A stretch of DNA of 64,000 nt from Bidens hawaiensis (lineage: Eukaryota > Streptophyta > Magnoliopsida > Asterales > Asteraceae), in the NCBI GenBank assembly GCA_021521415.1, contig JAIQDT010007303.1, positions 62,001 to 126,000 on the forward strand, in the 5' to 3' direction. Both the position numbers and the translations under genes were made by a program. Shown piece after piece: positions 46,399-56,653 of this stretch. How positions within the stretch are numbered: position 1 is the stretch's first letter; the number at the start of each line of letters is the position of its first letter. Below the pieces are notes generated by a model. The model searched no databases, was not told where the DNA came from, and was given only the letters and a program-made list of their open reading frames with translations.

Positions 46399-47361
46399 TG
46401 TTGGACTCGGTCTGCCCAAGAGACATATTAAATTGATGTGGCTAGTACGTTATGATCCAAGTCGGGTCATACCCAATAACAAGCTAGACAAACACCGATA
46501 ATATTCGTTCATATATGATGTGATCATAACAAATGAATATTAACACTTGAGTTATTTGGAAAGGGTTTTCTAAATAAAATGTACTTGTGTAATAAACAAA
46601 TCATATGGATGATTTATGTTTTATGAAAGAACATTACATAGTGTTATTTAAGTTGGTTAAATAACAATATGTGAATAATAATAACCAAGCTTGTATCTTA
46701 ACATATAATAGGTTTTATAAGTTATAAGTTATAAACTTATAAAAGTATATATATGTATGGATATATATATATATATATATGTGTTTAAAGTTTTATAAAA
46801 GAAAAAAAAGATAATAACTCTTTCAAATGTAATATTATTATACGTTTGAGTGGAGGCATGCAAGGTGAGTGGAGACATGCAATGGTTATTATTGGTGGAG
46901 AGAAAAATACCTTTAAATAAAACCAAGTCTTTCTCTTTCATTCTTTCATAACACACATAATTTCCAAGTAAACTTTTCTCTCTTCCTCTCTTGGGTATTT
47001 TCATCCAACATAAGAAAAGAAGAAGAAAATTTCAGGTGCAAATCCTAGCTAGAAGTGGTGTGTTGTTGAAGCTTGGGGTATGCTAGCTTGAGGAGCTTCC
47101 ATATTCAAGTTCTTACCTTTCAATCATCATCTCTTTCACCCGGTTTTGTCATATTGAAAGGTAGTAGTAACATGCATGGACTTATAGTGACATGCATGTA
47201 TTTGATAGTGTGTAAGTCGTATTTGGATCCGGGTTTGGGTTTTGCATGTTTAAAATTGGTTTTATACATATCATATTAACAAGATTTAAAACTTTTATAT
47301 CCGCTGCGTTTTTGGTAAAATAGGGATTTTATCACTTTGATAATCTTGTTAAAACCCAACA
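46399..47361 (+). repeat. 3' LTR of copia-1
   Basis: 963 bp, about 98.9% identical to 39123-40085 by eye. It ends AAAACCCAACA before the duplicated CATTT. Confidence 0.95.
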
Positions 47362-47532
47362 CATTTTGCATAAACGGAAGCTCATAAAAACAAGTCACCT
47401 TTTTATATATCACTACATATATTCTTATGATTTAAGGTTGGTTATTTTTGTTCCCATTTTCTTGGAACTCTTTTGGGGATGTTTAAGCTATGGTCCTAAC
47501 TTGCTATTTTTAGAGAATATTTATAGAGTAGA

Positions 47533-47550
47533 TTGCTTGAGGACAAGCAA
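47533..47550 (+). other. Stem-AGGA-stem hairpin before the gypsy-A polypurine tract
   Basis: TTGCTTG AGGA CAAGCAA, perfect 7-bp arms. It lies 5 bp before AAGTGTGGGGATGTT (47556-47570), the polypurine tract that abuts the 3' LTR. Confidence 0.65.
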
Positions 47551-47555
47551 CATTC

Positions 47556-47570
47556 AAGTGTGGGGATGTT
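47556..47570 (+). promoter_or_regulatory. Polypurine tract of gypsy-A
   Basis: AAGTGTGGGGATGTT directly before the LTR tip TGATGTATAT. Nearly the same as the Athila-B tract. Confidence 0.75.
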
Positions 47571-48619
47571 TGATGTATATAAAAATATACATCTTTTTAG
47601 CATCAAACAATCTCTAAAAACTGCAACTTCAATGGTATAATATAGTTCAAATAACTACTTATCATTTTAAAACGTATTTTCAAGTGAATCCAAGCCTCAA
47701 ATGAAGAAAGGAATGAATAGCCAAAGAAAAATCAAAGAAAACCCAAGAAAACAACAAAACAAACCCACATGCTTCGTGGAACACCCCCCCCCCCCCCAAG
47801 CCTTCTGTACAAGAAAAGACAAAATGCTGTACAACTTGACATGGGGTCGCGATTCAGAGAACATGGGGTCGGGGTTACCATTCAGAAAAGACAAAAGAAA
47901 ATATAACAGACAACCAAAACATGGGGCCATGCCTCGGGAAGCACGCCTCCGTGGTGAGTTAGCATGTGCGATCTAACAGTGCATTAAATGCGAGTGGACA
48001 GCTGGACAAGGGGGTGTGCCTCATGGAGCAGATGGTTGTGCCTGAGTGCCCAAACAACCTATAAATAGTGGAGCATGTTGCATTCATTTGGTGCGCTTGA
48101 ATAGAGTTATATACGGGTTTCTCTTACAAAAACACCCACTTTACATTCATATTGAAGGTCTTGTGGAGAGTTTGAAGGCTTGGAGGTTATCATCATCATC
48201 ATCCATCACCATTGAAGAAGGAAGATTCATCCACATTTGGTTAGATTGTTTTAGGTTGATCATGTGTTTGTTATCCTCATCAGTTTTGATGTTTATAACC
48301 ATGCTCATTATGAGCTAAACTACATTTACCATCTAATTTCTAAGAAGAAGGTTTGTTTTACTTGATGATTATCTTAAATATGTGATTTAGTTTAGTATAG
48401 TACATGGTGATCTTGCAATTAATGAAAAATGTTTTATCACTTTAACTCAATAAATCACGGTTGATGATTAGCAATCATTCATGATTCACTTATGCTCTTG
48501 GAGATTAGAAATGGTAAAAAGAATACATTGATAACTTATCCAAATAATTAATGGATCCTTATATTGTATTTAGACATGATGAGATATAAGCTATAATTTA
48601 TTTCTCTAGTTTTGATAAT
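47571..48619 (+). repeat. 3' LTR of gypsy-A, first 1.05 kb
   Basis: Homologous to 2507-3570, including the 9-bp-arm tip hairpin (47572-47593). It contains CTATAAATAG (near 48060), a TATA-like box altered in the 5' LTR, and a C14 run (47784-47797) where the 5' LTR has only C5. Cut at 48619 by copia-F; the remainder should lie beyond the window. Confidence 0.85.
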
Positions 48620-49035
48620 TGTTGGTGCATAATGTCAGTAATTCAGTATCTTGTGTTTTGTCTGTGTCTGTAATTGTTTAGTTTGTTTGTTACGTGTCGA
48701 ATACTGTTGAATATGTAAGTTCGCTGGTATGTATAAGCGAACTTGGGGACCAAGAGAAGTTATGACAACTTCGCCTAGCTTGTAGGCGAAGTTGTCGAGG
48801 TCTATTTAAACCTCAACTTCGGATTTTAGGTGAAGTTTTTTTGCAGAACGAGTGTTTTGGTGATCTTGTGCATCACGTGTTGGCAATAGAAGTATATCAA
48901 GTTTTCAAGTATTATCTCGTGTGTTTACATACTCATTTAACGTATTGCTTATCTTATACTCGTATCATATTACGTGGAGATTCCGCACCCTCGTGTTACA
49001 AGATACTCCTGTGTAAATCCGGCTGGGAACCTACA
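48620..49035 (+). repeat. 5' LTR of copia-F
   Basis: TGTTGGTGCATAATG...GGGAACCTACA, 416 bp, followed after AG by the primer site. It carries a TATTTAAA box near 48803 and two perfect hairpins: AAGTTCGCT..AGCGAACTT (48717-48725/48736-48744) and GACAACTTCGCCTA..TAGGCGAAGTTGTC (48764-48777/48783-48796). Confidence 0.75.
48764..48796 (+). other. 14-bp perfect inverted repeat in the copia-F LTR
   Basis: Arms GACAACTTCGCCTA and TAGGCGAAGTTGTC with a 5-nt loop GCTTG. It lies just upstream of the TATTTAAA box; the core AACTTCGCC recurs across the element. Confidence 0.8.
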
Positions 49036-49037
49036 AG

Positions 49038-49049
49038 TGGTATCAGAGC
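49038..49049 (+). promoter_or_regulatory. Primer binding site of copia-F (tRNA-Met type)
   Basis: TGGTATCAGAGC, 2 bp after the LTR end; exact complement of the plant initiator tRNA-Met 3' end. Confidence 0.85.
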
Positions 49050-49457
49050 ATTTTCTCGTGATTGTGTGGTTCGGGATTATCACACGGGTGTTAAGATCGT
49101 TCCGTTTGACCATTCCGGAGCGAGTTTACGTTGAAATACCTTGTTTTTGTCTTTTGCCCATCTTCCCCCATCAAATACTCCCTCGAAACACCCTCGTGTC
49201 CATCGCAATCAACTTAACAAATCCTGCAAAACCTCATTGTTCGTCAAGCGAAGTTTCCGCCACAAAACGTAGGGTTTAAGCGAAGATATAGGTTTGGCGA
49301 AGTTGATTAGCTGCGAAGTTAAGTGATTGGCGAAGTTAAGAAGCAGGCAAAGTTGTTCAGCGAACTTAAGTTTCAAGCGAAGTTATATCAACTTCGCTAT
49401 TTGCTCACTGTTCACAGAAGGTTAATTTAAAAAAATTGAGTCTTGTTTCTTTCAACT
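49050..49457 (+). other. Copia-F leader with GCGAAGTT repeats
   Basis: Non-coding. Between 49240 and 49400 the word GCGAAGTT or its relatives (GCAAAGTT, GCGAACTT) occurs about eight times, ending in the hairpin AGCGAAGTT-ATATC-AACTTCGCT (49376-49398), 60 bp before the gag ATG. Confidence 0.65.
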
Positions 49458-49820
49458 ATGACTTCAATAAACATCACAGAACTGGTAAAGATGGAGGTTG
49501 AAGCCGGTTCAGCAACTAAAGCTCCAAAACTGCTTAAGGGTACCGATTTCGTTGAATGGAAAGATCGGTTTGAACAGTATGTGAAGTATCAAGATGCTAA
49601 GATGTGGGTTTGCATTCAAGACGGGTACATTCCACCAATATCCATGTTTGAAGGTCGTGAACAGATTAAGAAATACACTAAGATGGAAGAGGACGAAAAG
49701 AAAATGTATGAAGCAGAGAATAAAGCTCATGCAGCTATAACAATGGCTCTTCCACAAGAGATTCTTCATACCTTCAAGAAATACAAAACTGCTAGAGAGC
49801 TATGGGAAGCACTAGAAAAT
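49458..49820 (+). pseudogene. Copia-F gag, N-terminal part
   Basis: It starts at ATG 49458 (MTSINITELVKMEVEAGSAT) and continues KLLKGTDFVEWKDRFEQYVK, MALPQEILHTFKKYKTAREL and WEALEN, a UBN2-type copia gag. The open frame is cut after WEALEN by Tekay-G and resumes at 58760. No stop occurs in this part. Confidence 0.8.
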
Positions 49821-49884
49821 TGTGACACCCGGTAATTTCCCAATGCCATAAACCAAGTAATCAACCTAATTATTAGGTAATTAT

Positions 49885-50053
49885 GTTATATGCGCCCTGC
49901 GCGAGTGCGCCATGTTAGAATCAGCGCGTGTATGTTATATGCGCCCTGCGCGAGCACGCCATGTTAGGATCAGCGCGTGCATGTTATATGCGCCCTGCGC
50001 GAGCGCGCCATGTTAGGATCAGCGCGGGCATATGTTATATGCGCCATGCGCGG
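49885..50053. repeat. 49-bp tandem array in the Tekay-G 5' LTR
   Basis: Three full units and a partial one, starting at 49885, 49934, 49983 and 50034. Each has GTTATATGCGCCCTGCGCGA, then CGCCATGTTAG and ATCAGCGCG. The GC-rich part is partly palindromic. Confidence 0.9.
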
Positions 50054-50738
50054 ATGTTTTGGCTTTATGTTTTCATATAACTTAACTTTATGTCGTGTCT
50101 AATGGATTGACCGCCCTGCTTGATGCTAAGGCGGGTGCATCCTAAATCATTTATGCGCATGCGGAAAGGGGGCTAACCTCCCCGCATGGCGGGAACATTG
50201 AGAGCTAGTTTGTCTGAAGCTCCAGGATGGAATTGACTTCAACATAACTGATCACTATGTTGAAATACCAAGACCTCATGGAAAATCTACAAATGAAACT
50301 CAACGTCCCCGACTGCGAGAAGGTTACGCACCTACCCGCAGCAAAGAAACAGCCTACACGCGGAAGGCTATACGCGCAAGGCTACACGCACAAAACACTT
50401 AAAGTCTATTTCTCAAATGTAAGGGGATTTCCCCCGCCCAGAAGGGACCAGTAGCGTGTTTCAGATATTTTTACCTTTTGACTACACACTGACAACAGTA
50501 CCAGGAAAAGTATACTGTAACACGAAATGTCAGCTGTCAGCCGTACCTACTCCCACCAACCACAGTCCTGCATGTCCTGTCAAAAAAAATCAATCAGAAT
50601 CTTTCTAACCACTCCCTAGGACTATCACCCCCATCTCTGAATAAATAATAATAAATCCCATACTATGTCATCATTACACATAGATATGATAAGATTTTAA
50701 TCCCCTAAATCAAGGGATTGTGTTCCCTTGAATTTGCC

Positions 50739-50745
50739 TATAAAT
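50739..50745 (+). promoter_or_regulatory. TATA box of the Tekay-G 5' LTR
   Basis: CCTATAAATCC followed 30-40 bp later by a CACAAACACACCCC leader-like stretch. Same site at 57565-57571 in the 3' LTR. Confidence 0.6.
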
Positions 50746-51940
50746 CCTTGAATAAAACATCACACAAACACACCCCAAACTCTCTTAAATCTGTAATTCT
50801 CTCCCAAGCATCCGTTTCCATTTCTGTTTCCATCACTAGGTAAGCCGAAACCTTAGTCTTGAGTTTACTTTTCTAACCAGCCCTTATATTCTTCGATTTC
50901 TTGATCTTAATATACATATTTCTTGTTATTTAATCATATTCTAGACTCCCAAATTCAAGGCTAACACCAAGGAACCCGAATCTCGTTTAATCTAAACCAT
51001 ACTTAGCAAGAATCACAGGTGAGTCTCACAGCCCCTATTTTCACTATTTTCACTATTTTTAAAGCTGTTTTCGGGGCGAGGGACACGTGTTTAAATTATG
51101 TTTTATCATGGTATATTTACGAGCAATGCAAACGGTTATCTATGTTTATCTTGGTTTTCGATATGAGTGCACAAGATACGAGTAAGTGATCACTTTACCA
51201 TTGGAACTCTAAGGGTAGGGACTACTGTGTTTGATCAACCCACTCGTAGGGGTCGCACCCCTTGCAAAGACGGGTGCCTAGTATGTCACGGGGTAGTACT
51301 ATGGGATTGAGCCCGCTCGTAGAGGTCGCACCTCTTACAAAGACGAGCGCCTTGTTTACCGGCACAACGTCCGCGCGTAACCCGCGGGACGGTATATTTA
51401 ATTGTTGTAGTGGCAGCGCCACGGTTTTCAGGAATGTCTGCGCGTGACCCGCGGGACGATTCTATCAAGCATATGTTTAAACAATGTTATCAGAAATATG
51501 TTTCAATATGGCTTTATCAAAGATTATGTTGCAATACAATTTATCAAGTCACCAAAACTTGTGAACTCACTCAGTTTATACTGATTTAAATGTTTTTACG
51601 TGTCTTTCAGGAGATAGCTAGGTAGCGCAAGGAGTCACACATAGAGCACTTCACGCAGAACATCTATAAAATTAGCTTTTTGGAAGATTTTAGTTCTATC
51701 CCTTCCACACGCGCGGTTGTCCCCGCCGTGCGAGGGGATATGGCGCGGAAATCTTCAAAGATTTTTATACTTGGATGTTTTTATGTAATTCTAAACAATG
51801 TAATGTATTTTGTACTAGACATTTCATGCGCAATGGAAATTTTATTTTTCTTGAATGTTTGCAATGACCCGTGCTTGACTATCAATCCCCACTCGCGCGC
51901 GCCCGGCTGTTTCCGCCGTTTAGTGCCGGGTGTGACAGAT

Positions 51941-51952
51941 TGGTATCAGAGC
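51941..51952 (+). promoter_or_regulatory. Primer binding site of Tekay-G (tRNA-Met type)
   Basis: TGGTATCAGAGC, 3 bp after the LTR end. Confidence 0.9.
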
Positions 51953-52204
51953 TCTGGTTATAGCGAACTAGGAAAGAAGTTTTAACCTAGACTATAACCG
52001 TAGGGGAATCGCATGAAATATTATTTCAAAGAAAATAATTTCAAAAGAAACCACACGCACACTTAGGAACACGGGTCACACAATGTCTAGTGAACATTAA
52101 GGATAAGAACAATATGTGCTCAGAGTACATGCGCTAAGTTTGATATATTTTTACTCTTTTTAAGAAAAGCGAGAATACCTCCAACCAGAGCCAAGGGAAT
52201 TACC

Positions 52205-53632
52205 ATGACACCCGAGGAACTCGCAGAAATAATCGCGCAGGCGATCGCGACACATGAGGCCAGCAAGGCCGAATCAAGTCAGGGTCGTCAGGAGACCGAA
52301 ACCCCAGAACCCGAATCAGGAGCTTTGGACAAAGGATGCTCCTATAAGACGTTCATGACCTGTAAGCCTTGGTCATTCAAGGGCACCGAAGGGGCTATTG
52401 GGCTCTACAACTGGATCGACAAGATGGAGACAGTTCTCTCCATTAGCGGATGTAGTGAGAATCAAAAGGTCCTCTACGCGACCTGCATGTTTCAAGAAGC
52501 AGCCTCGTCTTGGTGGAAGCTTCAAATTAAAACATTAGGGCGAGATGTTGCTCTCCACAAGACCTGGGAGGAGCTGAAGGAGATGATGATGAAAAAGTTC
52601 TGCTCTCGCGCCGAAATTCAGAGTCTGCAGCAGGAATTTTGGAACCACACCATGGTAGGAACTGATATCGACGCCTACAACAACCGATTCAATGAACTTT
52701 GCCAGATGGTGCCGGATATGGCAAACACGGAGGAAAAGAAGATAGAGAGGTATATCTTTGGGTTACCTCATGTTATCAGAATTCCGCTCAATGCCGCAGC
52801 GCCTCCAACCTTTGATGAGGCAGTAGCGCGGGCCATCACTCTTACCAGAGATACGGTCCGTGCGGGCACGTTAACCTCGCGCGGGAACGAGCAGCGAATC
52901 TCTGACCCCAAGAGGAAATGGAACTCTCACCACCGAGGGTCCGACTCCAAGCAGCCACCATTCAAGAAACAGGAGAGCGCAAGGGCTTACGCGATACAAG
53001 CCTTGGAGCCACCACGAAAAGTGTACAACGGGCCTCACCTATGGTGCAGCAGATGCAAGTACCACCACGAGGGTGAATGCGCAAGCCTTGTATGCGCCAA
53101 ATGTAACAAGCCAGGGCACAAGACGATGAATTGTCGTACCCAAGAAACTGGGGGAAGCGACAACTGCTATGCATGCGGGAAGCCAGGTCATTTCAGTCGG
53201 GATTGCCCGCAGAAGAGAAACCAAGCTCGCGGGAGAGCCTTTGTGATCGGCGCGGGCGAAGCCAAAGAAGAACCGAATGTGGTAACCGGTACGTTTCTAC
53301 TTAACGACCATTTTGCATCTGTCTTATTTGATACTGGCGCTGACCTAAGTTTTATATCCACTGAGTTTAAAAACTCCCTAGGTCTAGCAACCAGTAGGCT
53401 AGACACGCCTTATACTATAGAACTAGCCAATGGTAAGCAGATATGCGTGAACGAGAGGACTGAGCAATGTGTATTGGTCATGGGAGGTCACGGATTCAAT
53501 ATTAACTTATTGCCAATAGACTTGGGAAGTTTTGACATTGTGGTAGGTATGGATTGGTTAGTCGAAAACCACGCGGAAGTTATTTGCCATGAGAAGCAGG
53601 TTCGGGTTCCACTGTTGGGCGGAGAAACCTAA
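52205..53632 (+). pseudogene. Tekay-G gag and protease
   Basis: 475 codons from ATG 52205 (MTPEELAEIIAQAIATHEAS). Retrotransposon gag domain about residues 60-225 (ASSWWKLQIKTLGRD; FNELCQMVPDMANTEEKKIE). Two C-x2-C-x4-H-x4-C zinc knuckles at about 297-310 (CAKCNKPGHKTMNC) and 321-334 (CYACGKPGHFSRDC). Retropepsin DTGADLSFIS with Asp at 376. It ends at TAA 53630-53632 after GGET, where the family normally reads on in the same frame into RT (VIQGERRG... follows). So the stop is a nonsense mutation, not a natural gag/pol border. Confidence 0.9.
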
Positions 53633-55624
53633 GTAATTCAAGGGGAAAGAAGAGGAGTTGCGACAAAACTCATTTCGTGTCTAAAGGCGCGCAAGTGCCT
53701 GAGGAAAGGATGCTACGCCTTCCTGGCGCATGTAGTAGAGAAGAAAGGGGATGAGCGAAAGGTTGAAGACTTACCAGTGGTGCGCGAATTCCCAGAAATT
53801 TTTCCTGAAGATTTGCCTGGATTACCACCGTCGCGACAAGTCGAGTTTCGAATCGACTTGGTCCCAGGAGCTGCGCCAGTAGCTCGAGCACCCTATCGAC
53901 TAGCTCCATCTGAGATGCAAGAGCTATCCAATCAGTTGCAGGAACTATTGGATAAGGGTTTCATACGCCCAAGCTTTTCACCTTGGGGAGCTCTAGTGCT
54001 TTTTGTAAAGAAGAAGGATGGTTCCTTCAGAATGTGTATTGACTACAGAGAACTGAACAAGCTGACAGTCAAGAATCGGTACCCCTTACCAAGGATTGAT
54101 GACTTATTTGATCAGTTGCAGGGATCCAGTTATTATTCAAAGATAGATCTACGGTCAGGATACCACCAACTTAGGGTCCATGAGGAAGACGTGCCGAAGA
54201 CAGCCTTCCGAACTAGATACGGCCATTATGAGTTCTTAGTGATGCCTTTCGGGCTAACTAATGCGCCGGCTGTATTCATGGATCTGATGAACCGTGTGTG
54301 AAAACCATACTTGGATAAGTTTGTGATTGTGTTTATAGATGATATTCTGATTTACTCCCGAACCAAAGCTGAGCATGAACAACACCTGAGATTAATTTTG
54401 GAGTTACTGAAGAAAGAAAAGCTGTATGCAAAGTTTTCTAAATGTGAGTTTTGGCTTAGAGAAGTTCACTTTCTCGGTCACGTTGTAAACGAGAAAGGAA
54501 TACACGTCGATCCCTCCAAGGTCAAAGCCATCGAAAATTGGGAAGCGCCAAAAACACCAACTGAGGTGAGGCAATTCCTAGGACTGGCTGGCTACTATCA
54601 ACGCTTCATTGAGAACTTCTCCAAGATAGCTTTACCTCTGACCGCGCTAACCCAGAAAGATAAGAAGTTTGATTGGGGTGAAAACCAGGAAGCAGCGTTT
54701 CAAAAATTAAAGCAAAAGTTATGTAGTGCGCCAATTTTGTCTCTGCCCGAGGGGACGGATGACATCGTCGTCTACTGCGACGCATCACATCAAGGACTCG
54801 GATGTGTCCTTATGCAGAGAAACAAAGTCATAGCGTATGCCTCTCGTCAGCTCAAGGCCAATGAAAAGAACTATACCACGCACGATCTGGAACTTGGAGC
54901 AGTTGTTTTCGCGCTAAAGATTTGGCGCCATTACCTTTATGGTACAAAGTGTTTGATTTTTACGGATCACAAGAGCCTTCAACACATATTTGATCAGAAG
55001 GATTTAAACATGAGGCAACGAAGATGGGTTGAGTTATTGAATGATTATGATTGCGAAATAAAGTATCATCCTGGAAAGGCGAATGTGGTAGCGGACGCTC
55101 TAAGTAGGAAAGAGCGAGCAAGGACGCTACGAGTTAAGGCTCTAAGATTGACCATTCGCGCAGATCTCACTACCCGCATCCGAGAAGCTCAACAAGAAGC
55201 CTTGAAATCAGAGTTTGTCAAGAACGAATCCCTTGGGGGTATGGTTAAGGATTTGGAACTCAAAGAGAATGACACTCGATATTTTGCTAACCGCTTATGG
55301 GTCCCTCTCAAGGGAGGATTGCGCGAGCAAGTGTTAAACGAAGCTCACAAAACGCGGTATTCAGTACATCCTGGCGCAGACAAGATGTATCAAGATGTTA
55401 AAGCACTGTACTGGTGGCCCAATCTTAAGGGCGCCATTGCGACGTATGTCAGTAAGTGCCTGACGTGTTCAAAGGTGAAGGCTGAGTACCAGAAACCGTC
55501 GGGATTGCTTCAACAGCCAGAAATCCCCATGTGGAAGTGGGAACAAATCTCCATGGACTTCATTACCAAACTGCCAAGGACACCCGGGGGTTACAACACG
55601 ATTTGGGTTATTGTTGACAGCTAA
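53633..55624 (+). pseudogene. Tekay-G RT, RNase H and integrase N-terminus
   Basis: Same frame as gag. [61 protein letters not shown], then TGA 54299-54301 in place of the usual Cys codon, then [19 protein letters not shown] (catalytic FIDD). RNase [36 protein letters not shown]. Integrase zinc site [23 protein letters not shown] and the first catalytic Asp in [17 protein letters not shown]. At about 55620 one base is missing (VDR(L)TKSAH becomes VDS-stop), shifting the frame. Confidence 0.9.
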
Positions 55625-56619
55625 CTAAGTCAGCACACTTCCTGCCGATCAAGGAAACCGATAAAATGGAAAAGTTAGCCCGATTGTATATTCGAGAAGT
55701 AGTTTCAAAACATGGAGTCCCGGTGTCCATCATTTCTGATAGAGATAGTCGGTTCACCTCAAGATTCTGGAGATCGTTACAAGGGGCTTTAGGTACTCGT
55801 CTTGACATGAGTACGGCTTATCATCCCCAAACGGATGGACAAAGCGAGCGAACAATTCAGACATTAGAAGATATGTTGCGCGCGTGCGCAATCGATTTCG
55901 GAGGTAGCTGGGATACTCATCTCCCATTGGTTGAATTTTCGTACAATAACAGTTATCACACAAGCCTCAAGGCTGCGCCGTTTGAAGCCCTGTATGGGCG
56001 CAAGTGTAGGTCCCCGCTGTGTTGGGCTGAAGTAGGTGACAAGCAAATGACTGGTCCAGAATTGATCCAAGAAACAACGGACAAAATTTTCCAGATACGG
56101 GATCGCCTTAAGGCAGCGCGCGACAGACAGAAAAGCTATGCTGATGTGAGAAGAAAACCATTGGAATTTCAAGTAGGGGATAAAGTGCTTTTGAAAGTCT
56201 CTCCATGGAAAGGAGTCCCCCGTTTCGGCAAGCGAGGAAAGTTGAATCCGCGATACATCGGACCATTTGAGATCCTGGAAAGGATCGGTCCAGTTGCTCA
56301 TAAGCTCCAATTACCCGCCAAACTTAGTGGAGTTCATGACACGTTTCATGTATCCAACCTCAAGAAGTGCTTATCCGATGAAACGTTAATTTTACCGTTG
56401 GACGAGATTCATATCGACAAACAACTACACTTCGTAGAAGAGCCTATAGCAGTAACCGATTGGAAAGAGCAAAAGTTGCGAAGGAGCCGGATCAAGTTAG
56501 TGAAGATTCAATGGAACTCAAGGCGTGGGCCTGAATTCACTTGGGAAAGAGAAGACCAAATGCGCATGAAGTATCCATACCTCTTTCAAAGCATAGCTCC
56601 TGTCGGCAGCACCTCCTAA
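55625..56619 (+). pseudogene. Tekay-G integrase core C-part and chromodomain
   Basis: Frame +1 relative to the upstream part: [36 protein letters not shown] (second Asp), [20 protein letters not shown] (Glu), [18 protein letters not shown], then the C-terminal [19 protein letters not shown] and a chromodomain around [38 protein letters not shown]. The chromodomain is what places the element among chromoviruses, where it guides insertion to chromatin. Ends at a normal stop 56617-56619. Confidence 0.9.
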
Positions 56620-56640
56620 ATTTCGGGACGAAATTCTTCT

Positions 56641-56653
56641 ATCAGGGGGAGAA
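56641..56653 (+). promoter_or_regulatory. Polypurine tract of Tekay-G
   Basis: ATCAGGGGGAGAA directly before the LTR tip TGTGACACCC. Confidence 0.85.

Larger units (their letters stand above)
39123..47361 (+). mobile_element. Copia-1: complete, young Ty1/copia element
   Basis: 8,239 bp with two 963-bp LTRs that differ at only about 11 sites by eye, TSD CATTT (39118-39122 and 47362-47366), a primer binding site, a ~1.5-kb leader, a gag-pol frame (41615-45622) and a polypurine tract (46386-46398). gag-pol is one frame interrupted by two nonsense codons at 45029 and 45062, and the integrase lacks its second catalytic Asp. So the copy looks recently inserted but is not autonomous; it was either mobilised in trans or damaged after insertion. 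Inserted in the 3' non-coding part of gypsy-A. Confidence 0.95.
49821..51937 (+). repeat. 5' LTR of Tekay-G
   Basis: 2,117 bp. It contains the 49-bp array (49885-50053), a TATAAAT box at 50739-50745, donor-like CTAG|GTAAGC (near 50840) and CACAG|GTGAGT (near 51017), an imperfectly repeated GGTCGCACC(C/T)CTT..AAAGACG block (near 51250 and 51325), and a TCTTTCAG|GAG acceptor-like site (near 51610). Short ORFs in it are not genes. Confidence 0.95.
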
